A stretch of DNA of 64,000 nucleotides from Isoetes taiwanensis (GCA_021234155.1 JAJEKV010000049.1:5267001-5331000); one strand, 5' to 3'; positions 29,658 to 41,779 are shown, numbered from the stretch's first letter. A program made the numbers and translations. Notes: generated from the sequence alone by a model not told the origin.

Positions 29658-32160
29658 CTACAAATAAATCAAAAGACCCCCTGAAATGACCAACCAAATC
29701 CCATTTTCTGTCATATTTATCAGATTGCTTCCTTTTGTGTGCTGTAGCAGTAGACTGAAATGCATCCAAAAAATAGAGAAATTCTTTTTGCCATAAACTA
29801 CTCTATTTCTTGCCTTCCAAATATTCCAAAGAGCAATAAACGTAATAGTATTAGCAAAAGTGCGACCATTTTGGACATAAGACAGCAAGTTTCCAGAGAT
29901 CCTGTTAGGAAAAAACTGACCTAACTTATCATCAAACCAAGACCAAAAAGAATTAAGCTTAGGGCAGATAAAGATGTGTTCAAGATCTTCCTCCAGATTG
30001 CAATGAAGCTGGCACACGGCAGAGATGTTGTCATTCCTGAGGGAGAGAAGTTGTAGATTAGGAATGCTTTTATTAGCTAACAGCCAGATAAAGAAGTTGA
30101 CCTTGGAGAAGCAATAAGAATTCCAAACATCATGAAATAGAGATTTGGCCTCCTCCATAGTGATAGACCATTTAAGACCAGCTTTGGAAGGATTGTCAAA
30201 GTTGCTAATAGCAGAATAGATTTGACTGACCTTGTATGAACACTTACCTGCAATGCTCCAATTTGTTGCCTTGGGGACAATATTATTTAACCAAGTCTGA
30301 GGAAGGATCGACTTAATGTGCAAGTAAATCTTTTTGTCACTAGAAGTGCCATGAACTAAGTTTTTCAGATTGGTCCAAGAGATGAGCTTGTTATTCAAAT
30401 ATAGGTCACGTATGAAAAGGAGGCCATAACCAGACCATTTCTTATAAATTCTTGGATGTCTCAAGGCAAGAGTCTTAATGGGATGATTCTTCAGAATTGG
30501 ATTCCAGAAAATAGTCATTTGCAAGTTAAGATCTTGAGGATCCTCATATACATAGGCAGATTGCACTTTATTCCAAGCCATAATGAAGTTTCTCATAAGA
30601 GGGGAAGTATTTGCACCAGCCTGGAGAACATTAAAACATGAATCAGGTAAAATATGCTCAATTGTAGGATGGCCAACCAGGTGAGAGCAAGAGAGCCAGT
30701 ATCTGATAAAATGAGAGGATGGACCAGCATTATTCAAGAGAGATTTCCAAATGTATTTGCCAGCCAGAGCACAGGCTTGTAGATGAAGATCCTTGCAGCC
30801 AAGACCACCTTGTTTTTTAGGCCTGGACACATAATTCCATCCAACAAGATGAGAGCCTTTCCAGATGAACTTTCTGATAATCTTTTCAATTTCAGAATAG
30901 ATTGACTTAGGGGCCACTAAAGCAGAGGAAAAATAGATGTGAGTGCTGGCCAAGACAGAGTTTGCAATAATAGATCTACCAGCAAAGGACAATCCACCTC
31001 TGAAATTATTTAGCTTTTTCCTTATTCTATCTATTATAGGCTGCCATAGGCCTTTAAGATTAGGATTGAGAGACAACGGCATACCTAATAGAGTGGAGGC
31101 ATGATGAGTATTGACAACCTTGAGATTAGCAAAGTTTGACTGGATATTATCACCAATGATCACACATTTAGCCAAGTTTAGGTGGACCCCAGAAGCAGCA
31201 GAGAATTGATTGATAATGTCAAGAAAGAAATCGATGTTAGATTTATCAGCATCTAAAAAGGCAAAGGTATCATCAGCATATTGAGAGAGAGTTAGGGACT
31301 CATCACTATTTGGCAGATTAAGACCTTTAATCATCCCACTCTCCTTGAAATGAAGAACAACCTTTGTGAGCATTTCAGCTACTATCAAGAATAAGTAGGG
31401 GGCTAGGGGGCAACCTTGTCTGACTCCTCTAGATAAGGGAAAGAATTGGGAGGGGGAGCCATTAATAATGACAGCAGAATGAGAGAAAGTATTCAAACCA
31501 TGAATTAGCAGCCCTAATTTAGGATGAAACCCAAATTTCGCAAGAGCAAGATCAAGAAAATCCCATCTCACTGTATCAAAGGCTCTCTTAAAATCAAGTT
31601 TAAGGAGCACACAATTTTGACTGGAGATGTTATTCCAGTGAAGACCCTCCATAGCAGTGATATAGTTGTCCAAGATAAATCTATTAGGAAGAAAGGCTGA
31701 CTGATAGAGAGATATGTTTTTCTGCAGAAAAACATTCAATCCTATTTGCAATTATCTTGGCACAAATCTTATAAGAGATATTGGTTAATGAGATCGGCCT
31801 CCAATCTGAGAAAGTAGATGGGTTATCCACTTTAGGAATGAGGGAAATAAAACCAGCAGAGATTGAAGGATGTAAGAAATTGGCCTCCCAAAAACCTGAA
31901 ACCATGGAAATGATATCATGTTTAAGAATATCCCAAAAGTGAATATAGAATTCACTAGGAAGGCCATCAGGACCAGGGGACTTGCCTCTGCCAAAGGATC
32001 TGAGAACCTTGAAAACCTCCTCCTCTCCAGGGGGAGTCACAATAGAATCATCCATATTATCCATAGAAGATGGAATGATCACATCCAAACAAGTCAAGAA
32101 ATTTTCTTTCCTTGACAAGGTCAATTTGTCGAAATGGAGTTTTGGAGAAAAGAGTGGCAT
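29658..32160 (-). pseudogene. LINE ORF2, reverse transcriptase and zf-RVT
   Basis: KSPGPDGLPSEFYIHFWDIL and SDWRPISLTNISYKICAKII mark reverse transcriptase domains 0-2 (32160-31750). After a one-base shift near 31745 the frame runs on with SAFLPNRFILDN, KLDFKRAFDTVRWDFL, GVRQGCPLAPYLFLI and the catalytic QYADDTFAF (about 31270). FIWKGSHLVGWNYVSRPKKQ and GGLGCKDLHLQA are the thumb region; VCQLHCNLEEDLEHIFICPK is the zf-RVT zinc finger. The polymerase part itself is 697 residues without a stop. The shift at 31745 and stops between 32358 and 32160 separate it from the endonuclease, so this copy cannot make full ORF2. Confidence 0.85.
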
Positions 32161-32357
32161 AGTTCTCTTTGGAAGAAAGACTTAATCGGCTTGGAGTAAT
32201 TCAGAGAAATTCGATTAAGTGTCACCGAACTTGAGTGATAGCATTTCTAAGCAACCGACTTTAGCCATTTTAAAGAAGAAACCTGAGTTGCCATAGTCCA
32301 TGTCCTTATTAAATTTAATCTTACATTTGATGGAAGAGCTTTTTGGCCTCAATTTCC

Positions 32358-33401
32358 TCAATACTTTTTAAGGTAATTTTCTAGAAGTTCCTCACCAATA
32401 TGAAGGTTAAGATTGTGAGGATCTTCTTGAAGGAGAGATCTAATATCCCTCATCTTGGCAAGCAATTGCTCTTTTTCATTGATTTTGGCCAAATGTTTGC
32501 TTTTAGACCAACCTTTAATCCAACTCTTGACCTTCTTGATTTTACCATAGAATCTTTTCATTGACTGCAGATTACCTTCATCAGGGATGTTGAGATAGAA
32601 ATCTTTGAAGTCTCTAACAAAGGAGTCATTCTCTAGAAGAGCACAGTTAAATTTATAAGATACATTGCCATCCCTAGGAGTTTGAGTCAATTGCTTAGTA
32701 CATAAAAATTGAGGTTGATGGTCAGATATAATATTGCCTTCATCACTAGTGACATAGCAATTATCCCAAAGGGATGAGGTTGGGCTACACACATAAAATC
32801 TGTCCAGGGTACAATAAACTCTTTTGTCACCTTTTTGCTTATTAGACCAGGTAAAAGTAGCAGTAGAAAAAGGCACATAAACCAAGGAAGTGTCAGAGAT
32901 AAAAGAGTCCCAGTTAGATCTTTCCAAAGTAGACATATTGAGATGGTTGCCAAGTTTCATATTCCAAGAGGGAGTATTGTTAAAGTCCCCCCCAATAATC
33001 CAGTCCAAAATAGGATTAGCATGCATCCAAGTTTTAATTTCAGACCAAAGAACTTCTCTTTCTTTTGGGTTGGTGGAGGCATAAACATTGATAACTCCAA
33101 ATGTGGAATCATGTAACTGAAAAATAACAGCTTGCCACATCTTAGAGGGGGAGTTATGAAAAGAGAGATGTTTCAGATTTTTCCATATCATGATAATACC
33201 TCCACTTCTACCAGAGGCCTCAATCCAGGTGGAAGAGGCTCCAGGGTAAATCCAATCTCCAAGATTGGAGATTTCAAATTTGGGAAGCTTAACTTCCTGT
33301 AGCAGAATTATATCAGAATTATAGTTCCTAAGCTGGGAGATGACACGTCTCCTTTTGATTGGGCCTTTAATACCCCTAACATTCCAGGAGATGATCTTCA
33401 T
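32358..33401 (-). CDS. LINE ORF2, endonuclease domain
   Basis: The frame opens MKIISWNVRGIKGPIKRRRV, the N motif of AP-like endonuclease/exonuclease/phosphatase domains. LLQEVKL carries the catalytic Glu, SGRSGGIIMIW follows, then WIIGGDFNNTP and SDHQPQFL (usual SDH). It nicks target DNA to prime reverse transcription. It starts 42 bases after the ORF1 stop, as in plant L1 elements. It ends at 32358 at a stop; the linker to the reverse transcriptase is damaged. Confidence 0.85.
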   Translation of the reverse strand: MKIISWNVRGIKGPIKRRRVISQLRNYNSDIILLQEVKLPKFEISNLGDWIYPGASSTWIEASGRSGGIIMIWKNLKHLSFHNSPSKMWQAVIFQLHDSTFGVINVYASTNPKEREVLWSEIKTWMHANPILDWIIGGDFNNTPSWNMKLGNHLNMSTLERSNWDSFISDTSLVYVPFSTATFTWSNKQKGDKRVYCTLDRFYVCSPTSSLWDNCYVTSDEGNIISDHQPQFLCTKQLTQTPRDGNVSYKFNCALLENDSFVRDFKDFYLNIPDEGNLQSMKRFYGKIKKVKSWIKGWSKSKHLAKINEKEQLLAKMRDIRSLLQEDPHNLNLHIGEELLENYLKKY

Positions 33402-33443
33402 GGATGACTAAAAAGAACAGAAGTAAAGAAGATAGAAAAAAGA

Positions 33444-35525
33444 TTAATATCTTTTCTTTTTCCCTTTCCCCTTTCTAACTTTACTTCTAGTGTTGGCAGC
33501 AGGGGTATTATGCAAATTTATGAGTTCTGACAGGGGAGTATCATACTTTTTGGCTTTAGCCAATTTTTCCTCTCGAGCAGAGTTATGCCTAGAAGTATCT
33601 TCTTTATGAGGACACTCAGCTAAGTATTTATCTCCCTCCCAATTTTCCTTATCAATTTCCATATCACTGACATCAGAAGCCCCACCAGGAATGAAATCAA
33701 ACATTTCATTTATGCTAGCAGGAAGATCACAATGAATATTAGAAGTCTCCAAATGATTATGAGAAGGGGGAGAGAGAACCTGACCTGGTAGTTTAGCAGC
33801 CACCTCATGGATAACCATTTTGTTGGAGTCCTCTTTCTTGTGAATTTCTTCATAATTTTCCTGATCATACTCATAAATCACTAGCTCCCTTTCTGGAGTA
33901 TCTTGTACAATCTCTTCCTCCAAAATATGGCATGCTTGCTGAGATTGAAAGCAAAGACCCTCTTGCAAGGAAGCGAGTTGCTCAGCAATATTACTGTCAA
34001 TGAGGGATGGTGGAGGGAGAAAGGGATCAGAGGCTGGAGAGAGATCAATAAAAGAAGACTGGGAATGGTTGTTTGGATCATTATAAGAATTGCCCAATAG
34101 TACATCCAAATCTATCTCAGAATTAAGGTTAGCCAATACCTGAAATTGATTGGTGTTACCATTTAGATTTTTGATGTTGTCCCTTGAATCTTCAGTATTG
34201 CATAAGACCATGGTCCTCTCCTTTGATTTAGAATGATTTTTATCACTTGCAGAAGCAGGAATTGGAGCAGGCACCATTCCAACCAAAGTATCCCTAGGGT
34301 CAATTACCTCACAAAGGAGCTGATCATTGGTCAGAGAGACCTGTTTAAAGACCTTCTCATGACTGTCTTTCTTGATTAATGAACTACTCTTACCCTTATT
34401 AGAGTTCAAAGAATGTGAACTCTTATTGTTGGTGCTTAGGTTTTTGGCATCCCAAATGATTTTGTTCAAAGTATCATGTAGACTGTTGACCTTGTTGGTG
34501 CCATTAGCTGGTGGTCCAGCATTGTAAAGCACCTTTACTTGCTGGGACCCCTTTTCATAAGTTCCATCTTGAGCTTGATTACTAACAGGAGGTGTATCCC
34601 CAGTCATACTAATTTGAGACTGTGAGTCTTTCAGAATTTTCTTTCTCTGGATCCTCTTATAACTACCATTGACTTTGGTCCACTGAAAGTCTTTGTCCTT
34701 GGATAAGATGCTTGAAGGGCCAATGTCCCTATTCTTATTCAGAGAGTCCAAATTTGCAACTGGTGCACAAGGTAACTGCATTTTGTGTTGTCCCCTGACT
34801 GTCCTGTTGCTGTTTTCCTTGGGATTGACTTGCTGTTTGACTTGCTGATTGACTTCCTTATCCTCAGTCTGATTGATGTCACAACTCATATTCATTTCTG
34901 TGGAAGGTGAATTCTCCTTGCAAGAATCATACCAAAAGTGCCTGGCCCTACAGTTTTGACAATGAGGAGGCAGACCAGCCCATCTAAGAGAGAGGGAGGC
35001 TTTTTGACCAAAAACATCAAGGAAAGGAATTTGGAGGGGGACATCTTTGGATATATCAATTTGGACAAAAGATTTAGGAGGTCTATATGGCGAAAATTCA
35101 GTGCATATATAAGATCCAATGGATCCAAAAAGTAGTTTGAGGCAATCCTCATTCCAGTAGATAGGATTCAAACCATGAAGCGTGGTGGAGGCTACACAAA
35201 GATTCTCCAAATTGGCAACTTCAAATTTGGGATCCCACTTTAAAAAGGTGAGTTGAAAGGACTCCAGAGTCAAAGGACCTCGATTTAGTAAAAGGTTGGC
35301 AGATCTTCTGTTACCACATTCAATTATAACATATGGAGATTGTAGCCAATAAACAGCATTGATAAGAATTTCTTTATGAAGGTTCAAGCAAAAAGCCCAG
35401 AGTTTATCAAGCTTAATACCATGTTTATTGATTTTGACTATAACAGCCGAGTCATGAAAAGAAATCAGCTTTGCATGAAGAGAAGGAAGGTCCAAAGAAA
35501 TACCTTTAAAAGTAACTGTTTTCAT
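33444..35525 (-). CDS. LINE ORF1, DUF4283-like RNA-binding protein
   Basis: An intact 693-residue frame. The first 170 residues have the DUF4283-like fold of plant L1 ORF1 (LWAFCLNLHKEI, YWLQSPYVIIECGN, NRGPLTLESFQLTFLKWDPK, GLNPIYWNEDCLKLLFGSIG). Residues about 205-225 carry a zinc knuckle variant, CQNCRARHFWYDSC, spaced CX2CX3HX5C. The rest is polar and poorly structured, ending in KVRKGKGKKKRY, a likely nuclear signal. It would package the LINE RNA. Because it is unbroken over 2 kb while ORF2 has lesions, either the copy is young or some ORF2 breaks are assembly errors. Confidence 0.8.
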   Translation of the reverse strand: MKTVTFKGISLDLPSLHAKLISFHDSAVIVKINKHGIKLDKLWAFCLNLHKEILINAVYWLQSPYVIIECGNRRSANLLLNRGPLTLESFQLTFLKWDPKFEVANLENLCVASTTLHGLNPIYWNEDCLKLLFGSIGSYICTEFSPYRPPKSFVQIDISKDVPLQIPFLDVFGQKASLSLRWAGLPPHCQNCRARHFWYDSCKENSPSTEMNMSCDINQTEDKEVNQQVKQQVNPKENSNRTVRGQHKMQLPCAPVANLDSLNKNRDIGPSSILSKDKDFQWTKVNGSYKRIQRKKILKDSQSQISMTGDTPPVSNQAQDGTYEKGSQQVKVLYNAGPPANGTNKVNSLHDTLNKIIWDAKNLSTNNKSSHSLNSNKGKSSSLIKKDSHEKVFKQVSLTNDQLLCEVIDPRDTLVGMVPAPIPASASDKNHSKSKERTMVLCNTEDSRDNIKNLNGNTNQFQVLANLNSEIDLDVLLGNSYNDPNNHSQSSFIDLSPASDPFLPPPSLIDSNIAEQLASLQEGLCFQSQQACHILEEEIVQDTPERELVIYEYDQENYEEIHKKEDSNKMVIHEVAAKLPGQVLSPPSHNHLETSNIHCDLPASINEMFDFIPGGASDVSDMEIDKENWEGDKYLAECPHKEDTSRHNSAREEKLAKAKKYDTPLSELINLHNTPAANTRSKVRKGKGKKKRY

Positions 35526-35820
35526 GGCTTTGAAAGCAGGATTGAAGGATCAAATTGTTCCGAGAGCATTTGTGAAGAATTTGTCTGGGAATTTATGCTG
35601 TTCCGGCTGTTTATCACCATAGGGAAGAGGAACTTGCCGGACCGGATCCATGCATGGTAATTGGCCTCTATAATCGGGGTCCTTGGATAAATTATCCCAG
35701 CAAGGCACTTTAGAAGACAAAGGATCCATAGAAGACTGTTCAATTAAGGAGTTAGCAAAATCACCAAAGAAAATGACATTATTTGGATATGCTAACTTAC
35801 TTTATGTTTTTATGCATTTT

Positions 35821-38358
35821 AGGTCAATGGCATGCAACATGCTAAAAAAAATGCCCCCAATGATGCTGATCAAGGCAAGGAAAAATCCCCAAATAATGAA
35901 GATGATGCCCAAGGAAAGGAAAATACCTCAAATGATGTTGATGATGGCAAACAAAAGGAAAAGACTCCAAATGATGTTGATGATGGCAAAGGAAAGGAAA
36001 AGACCACAAATGAAAAGGATGATGCCAAAAAAAAGGAAATTGTACTTTATACTCGGGTCGATTGGAAAAACAAAAAAGTCAATATCCTGCATGCATGCAA
36101 CAGAGAGGCAGTAGGAGAAGGGATTATTGTTCTAGCAGATCCTATTAATGCAGTCAATGATGAAAGATTAGAGGAGGACATGTTAGGTGTGGCAATCTCA
36201 AAATTATATGACAATTGGAAGGAAAAGGGGTCAGGCAAACAAGAATGCCTTGCTTGTGTGAAGCAATTAGAGGTTCCAACTATTGTTGCATGGCCTAGGG
36301 ACAGTATTCAACTGGAGGGGAAACTACATGTTTCCTATAGATGCAGAACCATTGTCAATAATGTTCACACAGTGTAGCAAGAGGCCACTTCCAACTTTCA
36401 AACATTATCCCACCAAAAGATGCAAGTCAGATTATGATTGTTCTCCTGAAGCCCTGGTGAAGGTTAGAGGAAGTGAATGTTGTTGGGCCTCCTGTATTAG
36501 AATGTTCACAATAGACGAGATGGTGGGAGCAAGAGCTACATATCAGGAACATAAGTGTGATAGCAGGAGGAATTTCATGTACACCATATTTGGCAATGCA
36601 ATTCAGGATGAAAGATCAAAGAAGAAAAGATTCCCATTGAACGAAAAGTGGATATGTTCAAAAGCCTGGATGGTTATACATGGAATTCCAACCTCTTCTT
36701 GGCACAACTGGCAAAAAAGACATGAAAATGGTAGTAAAATTGCATTGCACGGGAACACTGGCCTAGTAAGGCCTACCTCAAGAACTATAGCTGTAAAGGA
36801 AATATTTGAAAGATATGTGGATTTCAATGCAGAAAACATGCCACATAAGAGTAAGAAGGATGAAGAGGGTAGAGTTATTGTTGAAAAGAGATTGCCATCC
36901 CATTGTACCCAGAAGAGCATATTAGAGGAAATAAATGCATTGCTTCGGGAACTTGGAGTGGCCTCTATATCCCAACCCAGTTTTAGTAGGCTATGGAATA
37001 AGCATTTCAAGCATGTGACCATAGCAACTTCAAACAACTTTGCAAAGTGCAATTTATGTGTTAAGCTAAAGGATAAGACTGTGCAACCAAGTTTAAGGGC
37101 AAAGATAAGGGAACATATGAAGAACCATATGACAGATCAACTATCATGTAGATCAACTTATTGGATGTGGAGGACCTTATCTGCAATGGAACCTAATAAC
37201 TATCTATGTATTATATTATATATGATAAAATGGACCAACAGAAGACTTGTTTTCCACAATTCAAGTACATACCTAAGTCATGTGGAAGATCATACCCTTT
37301 GCAGATTTCAATGACTGGGGCAATCTTGCATGGGCAGTCTCAGACCTACTATGGCCATTTCAGTTTAGAGTTGTGAGTGATGGTCCAGATTTTCACATTG
37401 GGAGTATCATGAGGTGTTTAAGAAACTATGAGAATGGTTACAATGGTCACCTCCAGGATCCTACAGCTAGCCAGGCACTACATAGTGCATTGTTGGATGG
37501 AACCCCTAATAGTATTAAAAAGTTTAGCATGACAAGGTTTAGGAGGCATGGACCTAATGAACATGTTGGAGCTTCAACATCTCGTGCTAAACCTCGAGAT
37601 CTGCCTAGAAAGCTCCTCTTGCAACTTGATAATTGTGCTGGTCAAAATAAGAACAGATAGATGTTTTCTTTCCTATCCTATTTAACAACTGTGGGTATTT
37701 TTGAAAGAGTCAATTTGGGGTTCCTAATGCCCGGACATACTCATGAGGATGTGGACGCATTGTTTGGAAAATATAGTCATGTATTGAGACAGCAAACAGT
37801 TACCAACTATCCCATGCTATTAGAAATATTTTATGGATGTACTACTCCATCTCCTATAGGATCTCTCATAGAAGAAGTGCCTGATTGGAAGAGTTTTGTA
37901 GATGGTTATGCTCTCGACATGGAAGGTCATTCTAGACCTCTTCAATTTACTTTTTGGGTGAGAGAAGGGATTCCAATCATGCAATGGAAAATGAGACCTT
38001 CAGAGGAGAAGTGGAGAGGTGGGGCAGAAATTTGACACAGGGATGCAAATGACAAGTCTATGATACCTCTGGTCAACCAAAAGCTCTAAAGCCAACTGAA
38101 GAAGTGAAGCAATTGGGATTGACTAAGGATGGCATCAATGACTACGTCAAGCATTGGCAAACTAATTCGGATGAGACTAATCGTGCATTGATAGATTATT
38201 GGAAGAAGGTGATCAACTTGTTGGATGAGGTAGACACGTCCTCAGAAGAGCTGAAAGAAGGGTGGTTCCTTAAAAGTAGGTGGAAAACATTAGCTGGTGC
38301 TGACGAAGATGATGGTACCATTAGTAGCATTGTTAAGGCATATGCTCCTCCTCAATCT
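35821..38358 (+). pseudogene. DUF7869-type gene, 5' part and first copy of the middle part
   Basis: After an acceptor TTTTAG at 35820, 35832-36050 codes an acidic-basic repeat (DDGKQKEKTPNDVDDGK). Next comes a DUF8039-like block (REAVGEGIIVLADP, VPTIVAWPRDS). Then 36390-37200 gives the N-terminal half of DUF7869 proteins: KVRGSECCWASCIRMF, NEKWICSKAWMVIHGIPTSS, ISQPSFSRLWNKHF and FAKCNLCVKLKDK. Next, in other frames, KMDQQKTCFPQFKY and FHIGSIMRCLRNYENGYNGH; then LLLQLDNCAGQNKNR, a TAG at 37658-37660, and LGFLMPGHTHEDVDALFGKY. After a shift near 38050, KQLGLTKDGINDYVKHW to SSIVKAYAPPQS. The copy stops at 38358, where retroelement sequence begins. Confidence 0.75.
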
Positions 38359-38576
38359 AAATTCGACCAGGCGCGAGCTGTGAGACCACCTCACTTGGAA
38401 AATTTTTGGCTTATTCATTTTAGTCTTATTAAATTCCAATTCACTTAATTGTTACTAGCTTAGCATAACTACAAAGATGAGAAAAAAATTTCCCACTTTT
38501 CGAAGCTTAAGGATCCTACCAAGTTAATACTACTAGGAGCATGGCCAGTGCTTTGCTCTTGGTCTCCAAGAACATA

Positions 38577-38588
38577 GCTCTGATACCA
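38577..38588 (-). other. Primer-binding site, initiator tRNA-Met
   Basis: GCTCTGATACCA, the reverse complement of TGGTATCAGAGC at the 3' end of plant initiator tRNA-Met. One base separates it from the LTR that starts at 38590, so the element lies on -. Confidence 0.85.
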
Positions 38589-38589
38589 T

Positions 38590-40076
38590 TGTGACGTCCC
38601 TACTGTGATAATCGATGCCCGACCAGATACAACCAGGAGTTCATCCCCATACCAGCTCCATATCGATCTGGGGCCCTCCACGAGATCATCGCGGACCTTC
38701 CGAGTCCACGGTGGGGAAGAATGAAGGGGTCATTTTACCCGTCTCCCTCCGGGCCTACCTAGGCTGCGGAAGCGTAAAACATACACGCCAAGAACATACA
38801 TCGATATCCACCTCGGAAGGGTGGTGCATCAACATCTGCATAGACAAAGATCGAAGACGATACAAAGGAAGTTCCTACCCAAGGCTCAGACCGCGGGGAT
38901 GGATCGACAAGCTTGGGTCTCCGAGTTCCTTGCGCATTTAATCATGACGGTGGATTGGGCTGGTATAAGAACATGGCATTGGGTTGTCCACTCCATCCGC
39001 CCCTCCTGTGCACACTTTGCACTGAGTAGGTTGAAAAGTGTTAGGACCCGACCAGACCGCCCGGGTGCATAGCCAAAGGGGCTACCCCGGGTTACATCTC
39101 CCCAGCCCGATGGGGGGGTGGGGATCACTCCCACCCGGAGGTCTACATCTTGACCCAAGGTGACTAGAGGGCCACTGCCCTTATTCGACTTAACCCACTG
39201 GAAGGTGAACCCCACCCCACGGGTGTCGAGCCCATGCCTTGCCCACACTCAGTGGCAAGCCATTAGACCTAGTCACTCTGATCCCCGGTAGGCCTTACAC
39301 ACCAGAGGGATCGGTCAAGGGTCAGAACACGAACCTCGTTCTGAGCCAGTCTGGTCCCTTCACCCACAACCAGGTGAGGTTCTTGTACACAGGCCGAAAA
39401 CTAGTAATGCACTAAGAGGGACTAACTAGGAGCATCATCTATTAAGCTTTAAGTCTCTACCCCCCTTCCCAATACAATGAGTTCACAGAATCCATCCGTC
39501 CATCATATCAACATAATAAATAATAAAGAACTAATCTATCTCATAGAGTTAGGTTCTTTAGTTAGATCAATCTCGGGATCTACTTGGCTACTAGGGGTGA
39601 TCTAATAGGCTAAACCTATTGGTTCGAAGGCTGGAGTAAGGTTTATGCTATTTGATCGACCAAATACCTGATCCCTGGTTCACTCCTCTCGATCCGAAGG
39701 CGTCCATGTCTCTGAGATGCGGTCGGAAGGGCGATCTGACACGCTGGGGCGTACGGGCAGATCGTGGGAGTTGGAATCGACTCCTCAGGCGCACGAATCG
39801 GAGCTCGGAAGGTCTGTGGGTGAAAAGGGAATGTTAGGGTTTGATGCCTTATGTAGGCTATCAGTTAGGTTTTAGGGTCATGACTCTTGGTCTACCTTTA
39901 ATGGGTTAAAGGTCTAAAGGTGCGCGCATTGCTAAGTGTGCGCACCATTGCAAGTTGCCCCCTAGGGCGTCCTTGCTTGGGTATACGTCGGCGTACACGT
40001 CGACTGGACGGCGTGTACGCGTGACGGCGCAGTACGGTATACGCCTTGAGACCGTATATCGTACTGGAACGTCACA
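38590..40076 (-). mobile_element. LTR A, 1487 bp
   Basis: Borders are TGTGACGT and ACGTCACA, an 8-base inverted terminal repeat with the TG...CA ends of LTRs. The adjacent primer-binding site at 38577 makes this a 5' LTR of a - strand element. On the other side the gene sequence TGTATTAT follows at once, with no polypurine tract. Open frames in the LTR (for example 38615-39072) are not supported. CG-rich, with GTACACGTCG-like palindromic stretches near 39990-40070. Confidence 0.85.
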
Positions 40077-41341
40077 TGTATTATATTATATATGATAAAA
40101 TGGACCAACAGAAGACTTGTTTTCCACAATTCAAGTACATACCTAAGTCATGTGGAAGATCATACCCTTTGCAGATTTCAATGACTGGGGCAATCTTGCA
40201 TGGGCAGTCTCAGACCTACTATGGCCATTTCAGTTTAGAGTTGTGAGTGATGGTCCAGATTTTCACATTGGGAGTATCATGAGGTGTTTAAGAAACTATG
40301 AGAATGGTTACAATGGTCACCTCCAGGATCCTACAGCTAGCCAGGCACTACATAGTGCATTGTTGGATGGAACCCCTAATAGTATTGAAAAGTTTAGCAC
40401 GACAAGGTTTAGGAGGCATGGACCTAATGAACATGTTGGAGCTTCAACATCTCGTGCTAAACCTCGAGATCTGCCTAGAAGGCTCCTCTTGCAACTTGAT
40501 AATTGTGCTGGTCAAAATAAGAACAGATAGATGTTTTCTTTCCTATCCTATTTAACAACTGTGGGTATTTTTGAAAGAGTCAATTTGGGGTTCCTAATGC
40601 CCGGACATACTCATGAGGATGTGGACGCATTGTTTGGAAAATATAGTCATGTATTGAGACAGCAAACAGTTACCAACTTTCCCATGCTATTAGAAATATT
40701 TTATGGATGTACTACTCCATCTCCTATAGGATCTCTCATAGAAGAAGTGCCTGATTGGAAGAGTTTTGTAGATGGTTATGCTCTCGACATGGAAGGTCAT
40801 TCTAGACCTCTTCAATTTACTTTTTGAGTGAGAGAAGGGATTCCAATCATGCAATGGAAAATGAGACCTTCAGAGGAGAAGTGGAGAGGTGGGGCAGAAA
40901 TTTGACACAGGGATGCAAATGACAAGCCTATGATACCTCCTGGTCAACCAAAAGCTCTAAAGCCAACTGAAGAAGTGAAGCAATTGGGATTGACTAAGGA
41001 TGGCATCAATGACTACGTCAAGCATTGGCAAACTAATTCGGATGAGACTAATCGTGCATTGATAGATTATTGGAAGAAGGTGATCAACTTGTTGGATGAG
41101 GTAGACACGTCCTCAGAAGAGCTGAAAGAAGGGTGGTTCCTTAAAAGTAGGTGGAAAACATTAGCTGGTGCTGACGAAGATGATGGTACCATTAGTAGCA
41201 TTGTTAAGGCATATGCTCCTCCTCAATCTGATAAACACTGTGTTGGTCCTAAGAAGGATAGGCCAAAATATCTAGGCATGGATTGTTATGAACCTTCTAC
41301 TGACATGGAGTGCCACCAATTTGTAGTAGTAAAACCACCAG
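40077..41341 (+). pseudogene. DUF7869-type gene, second copy of the middle part
   Basis: Begins directly after LTR A and repeats 37207 onward: KMDQQKTCFPQFKY, WAVSDLLWPFQFRVVSDGPD, LLLQLDNCAGQNKNR, the same TAG (40528-40530), LGFLMPGHTHEDVDALFGKY. It adds a stop in the frame after QFTF near 40825 (TTTTTGAGTG). It runs further than the first copy, through HCVGPKKDRPKYLGMDC and CHQFVVVKPP, and breaks off at CCACCAG (41341), where retroelement sequence starts. Confidence 0.85.
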
Positions 41342-41590
41342 GTCGCGCCTCGCTCAAAAACTAATGTTTAGTTTTTAGTCCAGGCGCGAGCTGTGAGATC
41401 TCACACATTTTTAAGTAATTTAAGTAATCAAATCATGCTATTCTTACTAATTCCTATCTTGGAATTAGCTTTATCCTATTAGTTTTCTCAAATTCATCAT
41501 GTTTAAGTGATCTTGGCTCAATGTCTCACAGCTTGCACCTCGCTCAAAAACTAACTTTTAGTTCTTCGACCAGGCGCGAGCTGTGAGACC
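41342..41590. repeat. Hairpin pair with GGCGCGA arms
   Basis: TCGCGCCTCGCTCAAAAACT, loop, AGTTTTTAGTCCAGGCGCGA at 41344-41391, and a second version at 41530-41582 (GCACCTCGCTCAAAAACTAA ... TTCGACCAGGCGCGAGC). Both end in AGCTGTGAGA. The cores share CGCGCC/GGCGCG with the 21-mer family at 10-26 kb. Unit 1 keeps only the last right arm (38362-38379). Confidence 0.8.
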
Positions 41591-41779
41591 ACCTCACTTG
41601 GAAAATTTTTGGCTTATTCATTTTAGTCTTATTAAATTCCAATTCACTTAATTGTTACTAGCTTAGCATAACTACAAAGATGAGAAAAAAATTTCCCACT
41701 TTTCGAAGCTTAAGGATCCTACCAAGTTAATACTACTAGGAGCATGGCCAGTGCTTTGCTCTTGGTCTCCAAGAACATA

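Larger units (their letters stand above)
28787..35560 (-). mobile_element. L1-type LINE, nearly full length
   Basis: On - the order is ORF1 (35525-33444), endonuclease (33401-32358), reverse transcriptase with zf-RVT (32160-29658), a further small ORF (29648-29187), 3' untranslated region and a poly(A) of 29 (T run 28787-28815). The 5' limit is uncertain, somewhere from 35530 to 35700. I could not find a target duplication. It lies just upstream of the DUF7869-type gene of 35.8-44.8 kb, in its promoter or first intron. Confidence 0.85.

Noticed and set aside
28645-35743. Target-site duplication of the first LINE
   Set aside because: I looked for the sequence before the T run (GAACATGTTAGGGAGA) near 35.5-35.8 kb and found no match; the 5' end may be truncated or the duplication decayed.
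38615-39248. Open frames inside LTR A
   Set aside because: They are not kept in LTR B, where indels change all frames; the LTR borders explain the region.
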